From an uncultured Opitutaceae bacterium (GTDB lineage: Bacteria > Verrucomicrobiota > Verrucomicrobiia > Opitutales > Opitutaceae): a DNA stretch of 64,000 bases. The DNA is taken from NCBI GenBank assembly GCA_903916755.1, contig CAIWXW010000089.1, positions 30,133 to 94,132 on the forward strand, written 5' to 3'. The position numbers and the translations under genes were made by a program. Positions 43,509 through 51,382 of the stretch are shown one piece after another; within the stretch, counting starts at the first letter, position 1; each line of letters starts with the position of its first letter. The notes below the pieces were generated by a model. That model had not been told where the DNA came from, searched no databases, and worked only from the letters and a program-made list of their open reading frames with translations.

Positions 43509-44846
43509 GTGGAAAGCAAAAACCCGACCCTTCCGATCCACGTGCTCGTCTATGGACCGGACGACCGGCTGCCCCTCGGCACCGCCCTGCTCGTGGCGCT
43601 CCAGCAGGTGGCCGCGATGGTCGTCGGCGTGGTCACGCCCGCCCTGCTGCTGTCCTCAATCCTGCACTTTTCGGCGGCCGACACCTCCTATCTGGTGAGC
43701 ATGGCGATGGTGGCGGCGGCGGTCGGGACTTTCCTGCAAACGACCCGGGTGGGACCCTTGGGCTCCGGTCTGCTCAGCGTGACGGGCACCAGTTTTGCCT
43801 TCCTGCAACCCCTGATCCAGGCCGGGTCGCTGGGAGGCCTGCCGCTCATGTTCGGCATGTCGCTCGCGGCGGCGCCGGTGCAGGTCGTCCTGGCGCCGTT
43901 CATGCCCCGATTGCGCCGGCTGTTTCCGCCGCTGATCTCGGGTGTCGTGGTCCTTCTGATCGGGCTCTCGATCATCCCGGAGGCGATGCGGGGCATCGTG
44001 GCCCCGACGGCGCCCGGCGCACCCGCCTGGAGCGGAGCTGCCGTGGCCGCGATTGTCATCGCCGCCGTGCTGGTCGCGCAGGCGGTCGGCGTCGTCTGGG
44101 CCCGGCTGGTCGGCATCCTCTTCGGGGTGCTGGCGGGCTATCTGGTCTGCGGCCTCTGTGGCTGGCTGCACCGGCCGCCGCCGTCGGATGCTTGGCTCGC
44201 GGTCCCGCACCTGCTGCCCCACGGCTTTGCCTTCCGCTGGGACCTGCTGCTGGTGTTCGCCTTCATCTACCTGGTTTCGCTGCTCGAATCCGTCGGGGAC
44301 ATGACGGCGACCGCCCAGCTCTCGGGCCTGCGGACCGACGGACCGGAGCACGCGACCCGGCTCCGCAACGGGCTCCTGGCCGACGGGGTCACGAGCATGA
44401 TCGCGGCCCTGATCGGCTCCTTTCCCAGCACGACCTACGCCCAAAACAATGGCGTCATCCAGATCACCGGCGTGGCCAGTCGGCACATCGGCAAGTGGAT
44501 GGCCCTCATCCTGGCTCTCCTCGGCCTGCTGCCGGTGGTGAGCGGCTGGGTCACGGCCATGCCGCCGGCCGTCCTCGGCGGGATGGCGCTCCTCCTCTTT
44601 GGCCTGGTCAGCGTCTCCGGGTTGCGGCTCATCGTCGGCCGGCATCTCAATCATCGCGACGGACTGATCACCGCGCTCGCGCTCGGGGTCGGCCTCGGGG
44701 CCCCCTCGCAGACCGAATGGCTCTCCCATCTGCCCGCGATCCTGCAGACCTTCCTGGCCTCCGGGATCTCGGCCGGCGGCATCACGGCGATCGTCCTCAA
44801 CCTGGCGATTCCGGGCGGTCAGCCGATGGCGGCCGACGAGGCCTAA
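43509..44846 (+). CDS. NCS2-family xanthine/uracil-type permease
   Basis: A 445-residue inner-membrane nucleobase permease with about 12-14 hydrophobic segments, starting at GTG 43509. The nucleobase-ascorbate transporter signature QNNGVIQITGVASRHIGKW is intact and LESVGDMTATAQLSG (the TM8 substrate Glu region) precedes it. This is the NAT branch of NCS2, distinct from the AzgA branch encoded at 38.4 kb. Its stop overlaps that of the convergent 8-oxoguanine deaminase gene by four bases. Confidence 0.9.
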   Translation: MESKNPTLPIHVLVYGPDDRLPLGTALLVALQQVAAMVVGVVTPALLLSSILHFSAADTSYLVSMAMVAAAVGTFLQTTRVGPLGSGLLSVTGTSFAFLQPLIQAGSLGGLPLMFGMSLAAAPVQVVLAPFMPRLRRLFPPLISGVVVLLIGLSIIPEAMRGIVAPTAPGAPAWSGAAVAAIVIAAVLVAQAVGVVWARLVGILFGVLAGYLVCGLCGWLHRPPPSDAWLAVPHLLPHGFAFRWDLLLVFAFIYLVSLLESVGDMTATAQLSGLRTDGPEHATRLRNGLLADGVTSMIAALIGSFPSTTYAQNNGVIQITGVASRHIGKWMALILALLGLLPVVSGWVTAMPPAVLGGMALLLFGLVSVSGLRLIVGRHLNHRDGLITALALGVGLGAPSQTEWLSHLPAILQTFLASGISAGGITAIVLNLAIPGGQPMAADEA

Positions 44847-46195
44847 CCGCGGCAGATCTGGCGGGAGAAGCGCCGATGGCGCTCCAGCACGACCGGCAGG
44901 TCGATCGTCGCCAGCTGCCCGTCCCGCACGACGATCCGGCCGTTGATGACGGTCCAGGCGGCGGTGGCCGGTGTGCAGAAGATCAGGGCGGCGACGGGAT
45001 CCTCCTGCGCGCCCGCGAACCCGAGCTGGTTCAGGTCGAAGGCGGCAAAGTCCGCGGCCATGCCGGGGGCCAGGCGGCCGATGTCGTTCCGATTGAGGAC
45101 GTGCGCACCGCCGCGGGTCGCCAGTTCCAGGGCCTGGCGCGCGTTCAGCGCCGCCGGCCCGAAGCCCACGCGCTGGAGGAGCAGGGCCTGGCGGGCCTCG
45201 CCGAGCAGATGGGCCCCGTCGTTGGAGGCCGAGCCGTCGACGCCCAGGCCGACCGGCACGCCGCGGGCCAGCATCGCCGCGATGGGCGCGATGCCGGAGG
45301 CGAGCCGCATGTTGGAGCACGGGCAATGGGCGACGCCGGTGCCGGTCTGGGCGAAGCGGCCGATCCCGGCCTCGTCGAGCCGGACGCAATGGGCGTGCCA
45401 GACATCCGGCCCCAGCCAGGCCAGGTCCTCGGCGTACTCGGCGGGCGTCCGCCCGAATTTTTCGAGGCTGTACGCCACGTCATCGGTGTTCTCGGCCAGA
45501 TGGGTGTGGAGCGAGACCCCGTACGAGCGCGCCAGGGCGGCGGACTCCCGCATCAGGTCCCGGCTGACGGAAAAGGGTGAACAGGGGGCGACGGCGATCC
45601 GGCGCATCGCGAAGCGCGCCGGATCATGGTGGGCCTCGATCACCCGCTGGGTGTCGCGCAGGATCGCGGACTCCGCCTCGACCAGCCGGTCGGGCGGCAT
45701 GCCTCCCTGACTCTCGCCGACGCTCATGCTGCCCCGGGTCGCGTGAAAGCGCAGGCCGATCTCCGCGGCCGCCTGCAGGCTGTCGTCGAGGCGGCAGCCA
45801 TTGGGGTAAATATAGAGATGGTCGCTCGAAGTGGTGCAGCCCGAGAGCATCAGTTCGGCCATGGCCGTCAGGCTGGAGACCTGGATCATCTCGGGCGTCA
45901 GCCGGCCCCAGATCGGGTAGAGGCACTGCAGCCACTCGAACAGGCTCGCATCCTGCGCCGCCGGAACCGCCCGGGTGAGGCTCTGGAACATGTGGTGATG
46001 CGTGTTCACCAGGCCGGGGATCACCACGTGGCCGCGGAGGTCGAGGACCTCGTCCGCGGTGGCGGGCAGTTCCGCCGACGCTCCCACCGCCAGGATGCGC
46101 CCATCTTCCGCAAAGAGGCCGCCGCCGGGAATCTCCCGGCGGCGCTCATCCATGGTGACGAGGACGTCCGCGTTTTTGACCAGTAGGGTGGGCAC
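44843..46195 (-). CDS. 8-oxoguanine deaminase
   Basis: Deaminates 8-oxoguanine to urate, 450 residues from GTG 46195. The amidohydrolase zinc site is visible: GLVNTHHHMFQSLTRAVPAA (H66/H68), VSLHTHLAEN, the second-shell WHAHCVRLDE, and GLGVDGSASNDGAHL. The combination TTSSDHLYIYPNG, APCSPFSVSRDLM and GVAHCPCSNMRLASGI matches my recollection of the Pseudomonas 8-oxoguanine deaminase group rather than ordinary guanine deaminase or TrzN/AtzA. The start codon overlaps the stop of the purine nucleoside permease gene by one base (TAGTG), so the two are co-transcribed. Confidence 0.87.
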   Translation of the reverse strand: MPTLLVKNADVLVTMDERRREIPGGGLFAEDGRILAVGASAELPATADEVLDLRGHVVIPGLVNTHHHMFQSLTRAVPAAQDASLFEWLQCLYPIWGRLTPEMIQVSSLTAMAELMLSGCTTSSDHLYIYPNGCRLDDSLQAAAEIGLRFHATRGSMSVGESQGGMPPDRLVEAESAILRDTQRVIEAHHDPARFAMRRIAVAPCSPFSVSRDLMRESAALARSYGVSLHTHLAENTDDVAYSLEKFGRTPAEYAEDLAWLGPDVWHAHCVRLDEAGIGRFAQTGTGVAHCPCSNMRLASGIAPIAAMLARGVPVGLGVDGSASNDGAHLLGEARQALLLQRVGFGPAALNARQALELATRGGAHVLNRNDIGRLAPGMAADFAAFDLNQLGFAGAQEDPVAALIFCTPATAAWTVINGRIVVRDGQLATIDLPVVLERHRRFSRQICRG

Positions 46196-47232
46196 TATTT
46201 CACGCCATGCTCGTAGGTCTCGCCCCAGTGCGCGAGAATATCGTGCACCACCACGCTGCCGACCCGGTAGGCCGATTCCACCGAGGGGATATAGCCGACA
46301 AAACCCTCCTCGAGGCTGGACACCGCGCTCTTCCCCGGCGGCTGCATGCAGTAGTTGCTGGCCGTCCGCAGCACCAGGACCCGCTGGAAGTCCACCTTGC
46401 CCAGGGTCGCCAGCTCGGTCAGCGCGGCGGCATAGCCCTGGTCCTCCATCGCCGTCATCACGAAGTTTCCCTGGCCCTTGGTCCAGAGCTTGGTCCAGTC
46501 GTTGGCCCACTGGGTCATGGCGGCGCCGTGCCAGAAACGGCAGGAGCCCAGGACGTCGCCGATCATGACGAAGGGGGGACGCTGGGCGTTGGGCAGGCCG
46601 ACATAGGCGGCCCGGGCCGATTGCATCGCCGGGGTGTCCACCAGCGGGACGTCCTTGCTGAGGGCGTAGGCGCGGGCGACCAGCGCCGGATTCAGCGGGT
46701 AAGCCATGGTGGCGGGCTCCCAGCCCTCGTTATGCGGGACGTCGTTCGGTTTCTTGCCCCCGATCGGGATGAGCCCGTAGGGCCAGTCGGCCGGAACTTC
46801 GCGGCTGTCGATCTCGTAGGCGATGTCACCGTCCACCACGAACCGGGCCCAGGCGGCGGAGGCGAGCGAGCCGTCGGCCGGGTCGACGCCGGCGATGCCG
46901 GCCAGGATCCAATAGGCGTGCGTGAAATCGAACCGCGGGTCGAGGGCCAGCGCCATCAGCTGCTGGGCGCAGCGGACGGTGGTCCCGGAGACGACCGCCA
47001 GCTCGCCCTGGTCGTTGGCGTAGACCGGATGCACCATGCCGGGGACGTTCAGCTTCTGGGTGAATTTCTCGCGGGTGGCCCAGAGCTGGAATTCGCCCGG
47101 CGCGTCGCCCGTGTCCGCGCCGACCTCAAAGGTGGTGACGACCACCACTTTCACCTTGAGCGGAGCGGGATCGGCCGCGGCGAGCACGGCCAGACCGAGG
47201 AAGACACCGAGACACAGTCCGAATTTGGGCAT
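46195..47232 (-). CDS. Exported purine nucleoside permease (NUP family)
   Basis: A 345-residue protein of the NUP family first known from a Candida purine nucleoside permease, with a signal peptide (LGVFLGLAVLAA). Family features: KVVVVTTFEVGADTGDAPGEFQLW, VPGMVHPVYAND, YWILAGIAGVDPADGSLASAAWARFVVDGDIAYEID, and MTAMEDQGYAAAL. The fold is related to nucleoside phosphorylases and there is no transmembrane bundle, so in bacteria it is probably a periplasmic nucleoside-binding or -processing protein. First gene of the operon with 8-oxoguanine deaminase, and divergent from the sigma-factor gene. Confidence 0.85.
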   Translation of the reverse strand: MPKFGLCLGVFLGLAVLAAADPAPLKVKVVVVTTFEVGADTGDAPGEFQLWATREKFTQKLNVPGMVHPVYANDQGELAVVSGTTVRCAQQLMALALDPRFDFTHAYWILAGIAGVDPADGSLASAAWARFVVDGDIAYEIDSREVPADWPYGLIPIGGKKPNDVPHNEGWEPATMAYPLNPALVARAYALSKDVPLVDTPAMQSARAAYVGLPNAQRPPFVMIGDVLGSCRFWHGAAMTQWANDWTKLWTKGQGNFVMTAMEDQGYAAALTELATLGKVDFQRVLVLRTASNYCMQPPGKSAVSSLEEGFVGYIPSVESAYRVGSVVVHDILAHWGETYEHGVK

Positions 47233-47365
47233 GGATCATCCTGAGCAGGGGCCATACCAGCGCCAACGGGGCGCCGACCGGGCGCTGACGGGGCGCAGCG
47301 GCCGGGTCCCTGGCGGAATTTTGTGCGATTTGGGTCGGGCGGGATGTATAAGGGTAGCGAACCCC

Positions 47366-48688
47366 ATGGATGACGCCGCCTTGCTCCAACGTTACGCCGC
47401 GGACCGGTCCGAACCGGCTTTCAGCGAACTGGTCCGGCGGCATGTGGACCTGGTCTATTCGGCGGCTCTGCGGCAGACCGGCGGCGACCCGCATCGGGCC
47501 CAGGAAGTGACGCAGATGGTCTTCATCAGCCTTGCCCGCAAAGCGGTTTCGCTCTCCCGGCATCCCTCCTTGCTGGCCTGGTTGCATCAGAGCACCTGGT
47601 TTGCGGCGGGGAACCTGCGGCGTGACGAAGGGCGGCGCCGCGCCCGCGAAACCGCCGCGGCGGCGGAGCAGGATCTGGCCGAGGGGTCGGGGCCCCTGGC
47701 GGACTGGGGGAGGGTGCGACCCGTTTTGGATGAAGCAGTCAACGACCTTCCTCCTTTTGACCGGGAAGCTGTCCTGCTCCGATTTTTCGCCAACCGGCCA
47801 TTTGGCGAGGTGGGCCGGCAGTTGGGGTTGAGCGAGAACGCGGCCCGGATGCGCGTCGAGCGGGCGCTGGGGAAACTGCAGGAAGCGCTGCGCCGGCGGG
47901 GCATCACCTCCACGGCGGTTGCGCTCGGTGCCGCCCTGGCGGGCAACGCGGTCGTCGCCGCCCCCCCCGGCCTGGCCGCGACCGCCACCGGAATGGCGCT
48001 TTCCGCCGGCGCCGGCGGCGGTGGGGTCTTCCGTTATCTTATGAGCTCAATCAAAGTGCAGGTGGGAATCGCCAGCGTTCTGCTGGCCGCCGGATCGACC
48101 GGTGTGCTGTTGCAGCACCGCGCCGAGGTGCGCTTGCAGCGGGAAATTGACCGGGTGGGCCGAGAGTCGGGCCTGGGCGACCTCGGGCAGGGCCTGCAGC
48201 ACATTGGCACGTTGCGGACCGAAAATCGCCGGCTGGCGGAGTCCGCCACGGCGGTGCGCGCCCTCCAGGCCGCGGCCGCGGATGTGGTGCGATTGCGGGG
48301 AGAGGCCAGGGACCTTGCGGCCAGGAAGGCGAGCAACGAGGCCGGGGCAGCCCGCGGGCCAGTCTCCGCCCCGCCGGGCGTCTATCAACCTTCGCAGCTC
48401 GACCAACAACCCGTCGGCGTGCTGATGGCGCATCCGGTCTATCCAGTCGCCATGAAGGCGAGCGGCATGGAGGGGCAAGCGGTGGTGGAGTTCATCGTTC
48501 AGGCGGATGGATCGGTCGCCGATGCCAAGACGCTCACGGCCTCGGACCCGGCTTTTGCGGACGCGGCGGTGGCCGCGGTACAGCACTGGCAGTTCAAGGC
48601 CGGACTGGTCGGCGGTAGTCCGGTGGGCACCCGCGTGCGGGTGCCGGTGAATTTCCAAATCTCCAGCGATGGCGGAAAATGGTTTTGA
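47366..48688 (+). CDS. ECF-type sigma factor fused to membrane anchor, coiled coil and TonB C-terminal-like domain
   Basis: A 440-residue protein. Residues about 5-95 form sigma region 2 (EPAFSELVRRHVDLVYSAALR, AQEVTQMVFISLARKA) and about 116-180 region 4 (VLDEAVNDLPPFDREAVLLRFF, GLSENAARMRVERALGKL). An Ala/Gly-rich hydrophobic stretch (182-220) and a clear transmembrane segment (231-249) follow, then a coiled coil to about 325 (TLRTENRRLAE, VVRLRGEARDLAAR). Residues 348-432 resemble the TonB/TolA C-terminal domain (VGVLMAHPVYPVAMKASG, GQAVVEFIVQADGSV, VQHWQFKAG). The DNA-binding part would thus be tied to the inner membrane with the TonB-like part in the periplasm. A TATAAG box at 47347-47352 is a possible -10. 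The next gene has the same TM-coil plan. Confidence 0.85.
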   Translation: MDDAALLQRYAADRSEPAFSELVRRHVDLVYSAALRQTGGDPHRAQEVTQMVFISLARKAVSLSRHPSLLAWLHQSTWFAAGNLRRDEGRRRARETAAAAEQDLAEGSGPLADWGRVRPVLDEAVNDLPPFDREAVLLRFFANRPFGEVGRQLGLSENAARMRVERALGKLQEALRRRGITSTAVALGAALAGNAVVAAPPGLAATATGMALSAGAGGGGVFRYLMSSIKVQVGIASVLLAAGSTGVLLQHRAEVRLQREIDRVGRESGLGDLGQGLQHIGTLRTENRRLAESATAVRALQAAAADVVRLRGEARDLAARKASNEAGAARGPVSAPPGVYQPSQLDQQPVGVLMAHPVYPVAMKASGMEGQAVVEFIVQADGSVADAKTLTASDPAFADAAVAAVQHWQFKAGLVGGSPVGTRVRVPVNFQISSDGGKWF

Positions 48689-48692
48689 GCGG

Positions 48693-49487
48693 ATGAGGAG
48701 TCCTCACCGCATCTTCAGGCTGTCCGCGCTCGGCGCCCTTGCCGGCCTGGCCGTCTTCCTCATCTGGGAGCAGCGCAAGACGCATCGGCTGCGCCTGCAT
48801 CTGCTGGCGATGCAAAGGCAGGCCTTGGAGCTCGCCAGCTTGCGGGCCGAGAATCACGACCTCGGGGCATGGCGGATCACACCCGACGAATATGCCCGAC
48901 TATGCCGCTTGGATGCGGAGGCCGTGAACTTGCGGGCCCAAATCAAGGCCGCGCGGGCTGCGCCGCCACCTTCAACCCCGCCCAGGGACGGGGGGCGGGA
49001 AAGGACGGCTGCGACTGATTGGAAGCTCGCGGGCCAAGCCACTCCCCAGGCGGCCCTAGAGAGCGTCTTGTTTGCCGCCCTCCACCAGGATATCGAGCAT
49101 CTCGCGCCCCTGTTGGTTTTCGACGCCCGGACGCGGGCCCAGGCGGATGCGTTTTTCGCGGAGCTGCCGGAAGAGACCCGCCGGCAGTACGGAGGACCGG
49201 AGGGGATTGTCGCGACGATGCTGGCCGCCAACGTCCCGGCCAATCTATCCGGGATGGAGACCCTCGCCGACTCCCAGCAGCCGGATCAGGCGATGTTGCT
49301 CATGTCGATCCAGCGGGCCGACGGCACGAACAGGAGCACTTTTTTTAGTTTTCTGCGGGGGGATGGCGGCTGGCAGCTGAAGGTCCCGGAGGCCATATTT
49401 GTGGCCTATGAGAGACAGCTGGGCGGTGGGTCAAAGGCGTCTCCATCGATGGGCGCGTCCCAATCCGGCAACTCGCCGGGCAAGTAG
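48693..49487 (+). CDS. Membrane-anchored coiled-coil protein, partner of the sigma fusion
   Basis: A 264-residue protein starting MRSPHRIFRL four bases after the sigma-gene stop (an earlier ATG at 48669 would overlap it). One N-terminal transmembrane segment (LSALGALAGLAVFLIW) is followed by a coiled coil with ELASLRAENHDLG and AVNLRAQIKAAR, echoing the LRTENRRL and RLRGEARDL pattern in the sigma protein, then a Pro-rich linker and a C-terminal domain (about 115-245) that looks NTF2-like (TPQAALESVLFAALHQDIEHL, GDGGWQLKVPEA). The shared coil pattern and operon suggest physical pairing, perhaps as an anti-sigma or sensor. No known anti-sigma motif is visible. Confidence 0.7.
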   Translation: MRSPHRIFRLSALGALAGLAVFLIWEQRKTHRLRLHLLAMQRQALELASLRAENHDLGAWRITPDEYARLCRLDAEAVNLRAQIKAARAAPPPSTPPRDGGRERTAATDWKLAGQATPQAALESVLFAALHQDIEHLAPLLVFDARTRAQADAFFAELPEETRRQYGGPEGIVATMLAANVPANLSGMETLADSQQPDQAMLLMSIQRADGTNRSTFFSFLRGDGGWQLKVPEAIFVAYERQLGGGSKASPSMGASQSGNSPGK

Positions 49488-49859
49488 GGGCCGCGGCGCT
49501 TGACCGGCCGGACGGTGGTCGCGGGCGGACGATAGGGCGAACTTCTGGGCGGCCAGCCCGGGAGCCGCCGGCCGGCGATGTATCCGGATTGGGCCCGATT
49601 CGCCGCGCAGGCAGCCCCCGTAGACCACCCGGCTGGTTGCGGCCGAAAAATTCCGAATCAGGCCTGACGTTCAGATGTGTAAAATAATAGTGGTCAATTT
49701 TTTATCAGTCGCCCCAGAAATTTCATCGAAAGCCCGACCTCTTTCCGGCAGGCTCGTCGCTTCACTCGGTTCCAGAGCCTGATTCTTTCCGCGGCCGTGG
49801 TCACCCCCAACGGGATGGCAGTTCGGAGCGGCATTGGGCGGGTCTCTGTGGCCGACCTT
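49488..49859. other. Intergenic region without a recognised gene
   Basis: This 372-base gap shows no protein-like frame on either strand. It has a GC-rich first half with short palindromes (GCCGCCGGCCGGC) and an AT-rich patch at 49665-49710, including TAAAATAATAG and a T6 run, which is the likeliest place for the promoter of the downstream four-gene operon. A GTG and ATG around 49797-49815 could extend the next gene but the extra residues are not hydrolase-like. Confidence 0.4.
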
Positions 49860-50726
49860 ATGCCCGTAATCTTCTCCCTCGACCGGCAATCGCCGACGAC
49901 GGCCGCACCCGCGACCGACGCCGGAATTGTGCTCATGGGCAGTTCGCGGAAGACGGTGATCCTGATCCATGGGCTGACGGGGACGCCCAATGAGATGCGC
50001 CACCTGGCGTTTTCCATTCACCGCGCCGGCTACAATGTCATCTGTCCGCGCCTGGCCAACCACGGGGAACCGTTGCCGGTGCTGAAGCGGACGACCTGGG
50101 AGCAGCTTTACGAATCGGTCCGCGCGACCTTCCTCACGGCCTTGGAAGTGAGCGACAAGGTCTACGTGGGCGGCCTGTCGATGAGCGCCCTGCTGGTCCT
50201 GCTGCTGGCCGAGGAGTTCGGGGACAAGCTGGGCGGCGGCATCTGCCTGGCGCCGACGCTCTTCTTCGACGGCTGGGCGGTGCCGTGGTACCAGCGGCTC
50301 CTGCCGATCGTTTCCTGCACGCCCCTCCGCTACTACATCTACTACAAGGAAGGGCCGCCCTACGGGATCAAGAACGAGAAGATCCGGGCGATGGTGCACC
50401 GCGCCTTCAGCGAGGCGAAGTTGGACAATATCGATAACATCGCGAAGTTCGGCTACGCCTTCTTTCCCGCCGCGCTCTTCTACCAGCTGCGGCGGCTGGC
50501 CAAAAAGGTGATCCCGCTCCTCGACCGCGTGCACGCCCCCATGCTGCTGATCCACCCGCTGGAGGACGACTCGGCCAGCGTGAAGAATTCACAGCTGATC
50601 TACGACCGGATCTCGTCGCGCCAGAAGAAGCTGGTGATCCTGAACGACTCCTACCACGTGGTCACGGCGGACCAGGAGCGCGAGAAGGTGGGTGCGGCGA
50701 TCAAGGAGTTCCTGGCGACCCTATGA
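49860..50726 (+). CDS. Alpha/beta-hydrolase, carboxylesterase/monoacylglycerol-lipase-like
   Basis: A 288-residue cytosolic hydrolase from ATG 49860 (MPVIFSLDRQSP). The oxyanion motif is VILIHGLTGTPNEM, similar to Est30-type esterases, the nucleophile elbow is GLSMSA, and the Asp/His pair is probably in LLIHPLEDDSASV and LNDSYHVVTADQE. The lid region is long, with KLDNIDNIAKFGYAFFP. First gene of a four-gene operon with a HAD phosphatase, a class III aminotransferase and an arginase-like protein; its stop overlaps the HAD start (ATGA). Substrate unknown. Confidence 0.8.
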   Translation: MPVIFSLDRQSPTTAAPATDAGIVLMGSSRKTVILIHGLTGTPNEMRHLAFSIHRAGYNVICPRLANHGEPLPVLKRTTWEQLYESVRATFLTALEVSDKVYVGGLSMSALLVLLLAEEFGDKLGGGICLAPTLFFDGWAVPWYQRLLPIVSCTPLRYYIYYKEGPPYGIKNEKIRAMVHRAFSEAKLDNIDNIAKFGYAFFPAALFYQLRRLAKKVIPLLDRVHAPMLLIHPLEDDSASVKNSQLIYDRISSRQKKLVILNDSYHVVTADQEREKVGAAIKEFLATL

Positions 50727-51382
50727 GCGCCGCCGGCCCCTTCGAAATCTACTTCGATTTCGACAACACGATCACCGAGTTCGATGTCCTCGACGACATC
50801 ATCGAGCGCTTCTCGCTCACCGAGGACTGGAAGGTGACCGAGGAGGAGTGGCGCCTCGGCCGGATCGGCTCGCGCGAATGCCTCGAGCGCCAGTTCGACG
50901 GCGTGCGCATCACGGCGGAAGCCCTCGCGGCCTATCTGCGCACGATCAAGGTGGACGCCTCGTTCCGGCCGATCCTCGACCTGCTCGGGCGCCGGGGGAT
51001 TGAGCCCGTCATTGTCAGCGACAGTTTCAGCTCCCTGATCGGGCCGATCCTCGCCCACAACGGCATCGCGCCGATCAGGACCTTTTCCAACGAGATGCGG
51101 CTGGAGGGCGACCGGCCGGTCGTTTCCTTCCCCTATTTCAACTCGATCTGCAGCCGCTCCGGCAATTGCAAGTGCTCGCACCTCCTGCGGCGCAACCGGC
51201 CCGCCGGCACCCGGAAGATCTACGTGGGCGACGGCCAGTCGGACATCTGCCCGGCGGCGAACTGCGAGATCTTGTTTGCGAAGGGCAGCCTGCTCCGGCA
51301 TGCTGTGAAAATCCAGCGCGACTGCCATCCGTTCGAAACCCTCGACGCCGTCCATGCTGGCCTGCAGGCCCTCCTAACATGA
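50723..51382 (+). CDS. HAD-family phosphatase, MtnX/PSP-like (HAD-IB)
   Basis: A 219-residue HAD phosphatase: motif I DFDNTIT with nucleophile D12 and acid D14, motif II VIVSDSFSS, and motif III/IV KIYVGDGQSDICPA. The order and the cap position (ECLERQFDGVRITAEALAAYL) fit the MtnX and phosphoserine-phosphatase branch. Cys pairs SICSRSGNCKC occur in the middle, as in some MtnX relatives. Both ends overlap neighbours as ATGA, so it is firmly in the operon. The substrate could be an amino- or keto-phosphate made by the neighbouring aminotransferase. Confidence 0.85.
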   Translation: MSAAGPFEIYFDFDNTITEFDVLDDIIERFSLTEDWKVTEEEWRLGRIGSRECLERQFDGVRITAEALAAYLRTIKVDASFRPILDLLGRRGIEPVIVSDSFSSLIGPILAHNGIAPIRTFSNEMRLEGDRPVVSFPYFNSICSRSGNCKCSHLLRRNRPAGTRKIYVGDGQSDICPAANCEILFAKGSLLRHAVKIQRDCHPFETLDAVHAGLQALLT

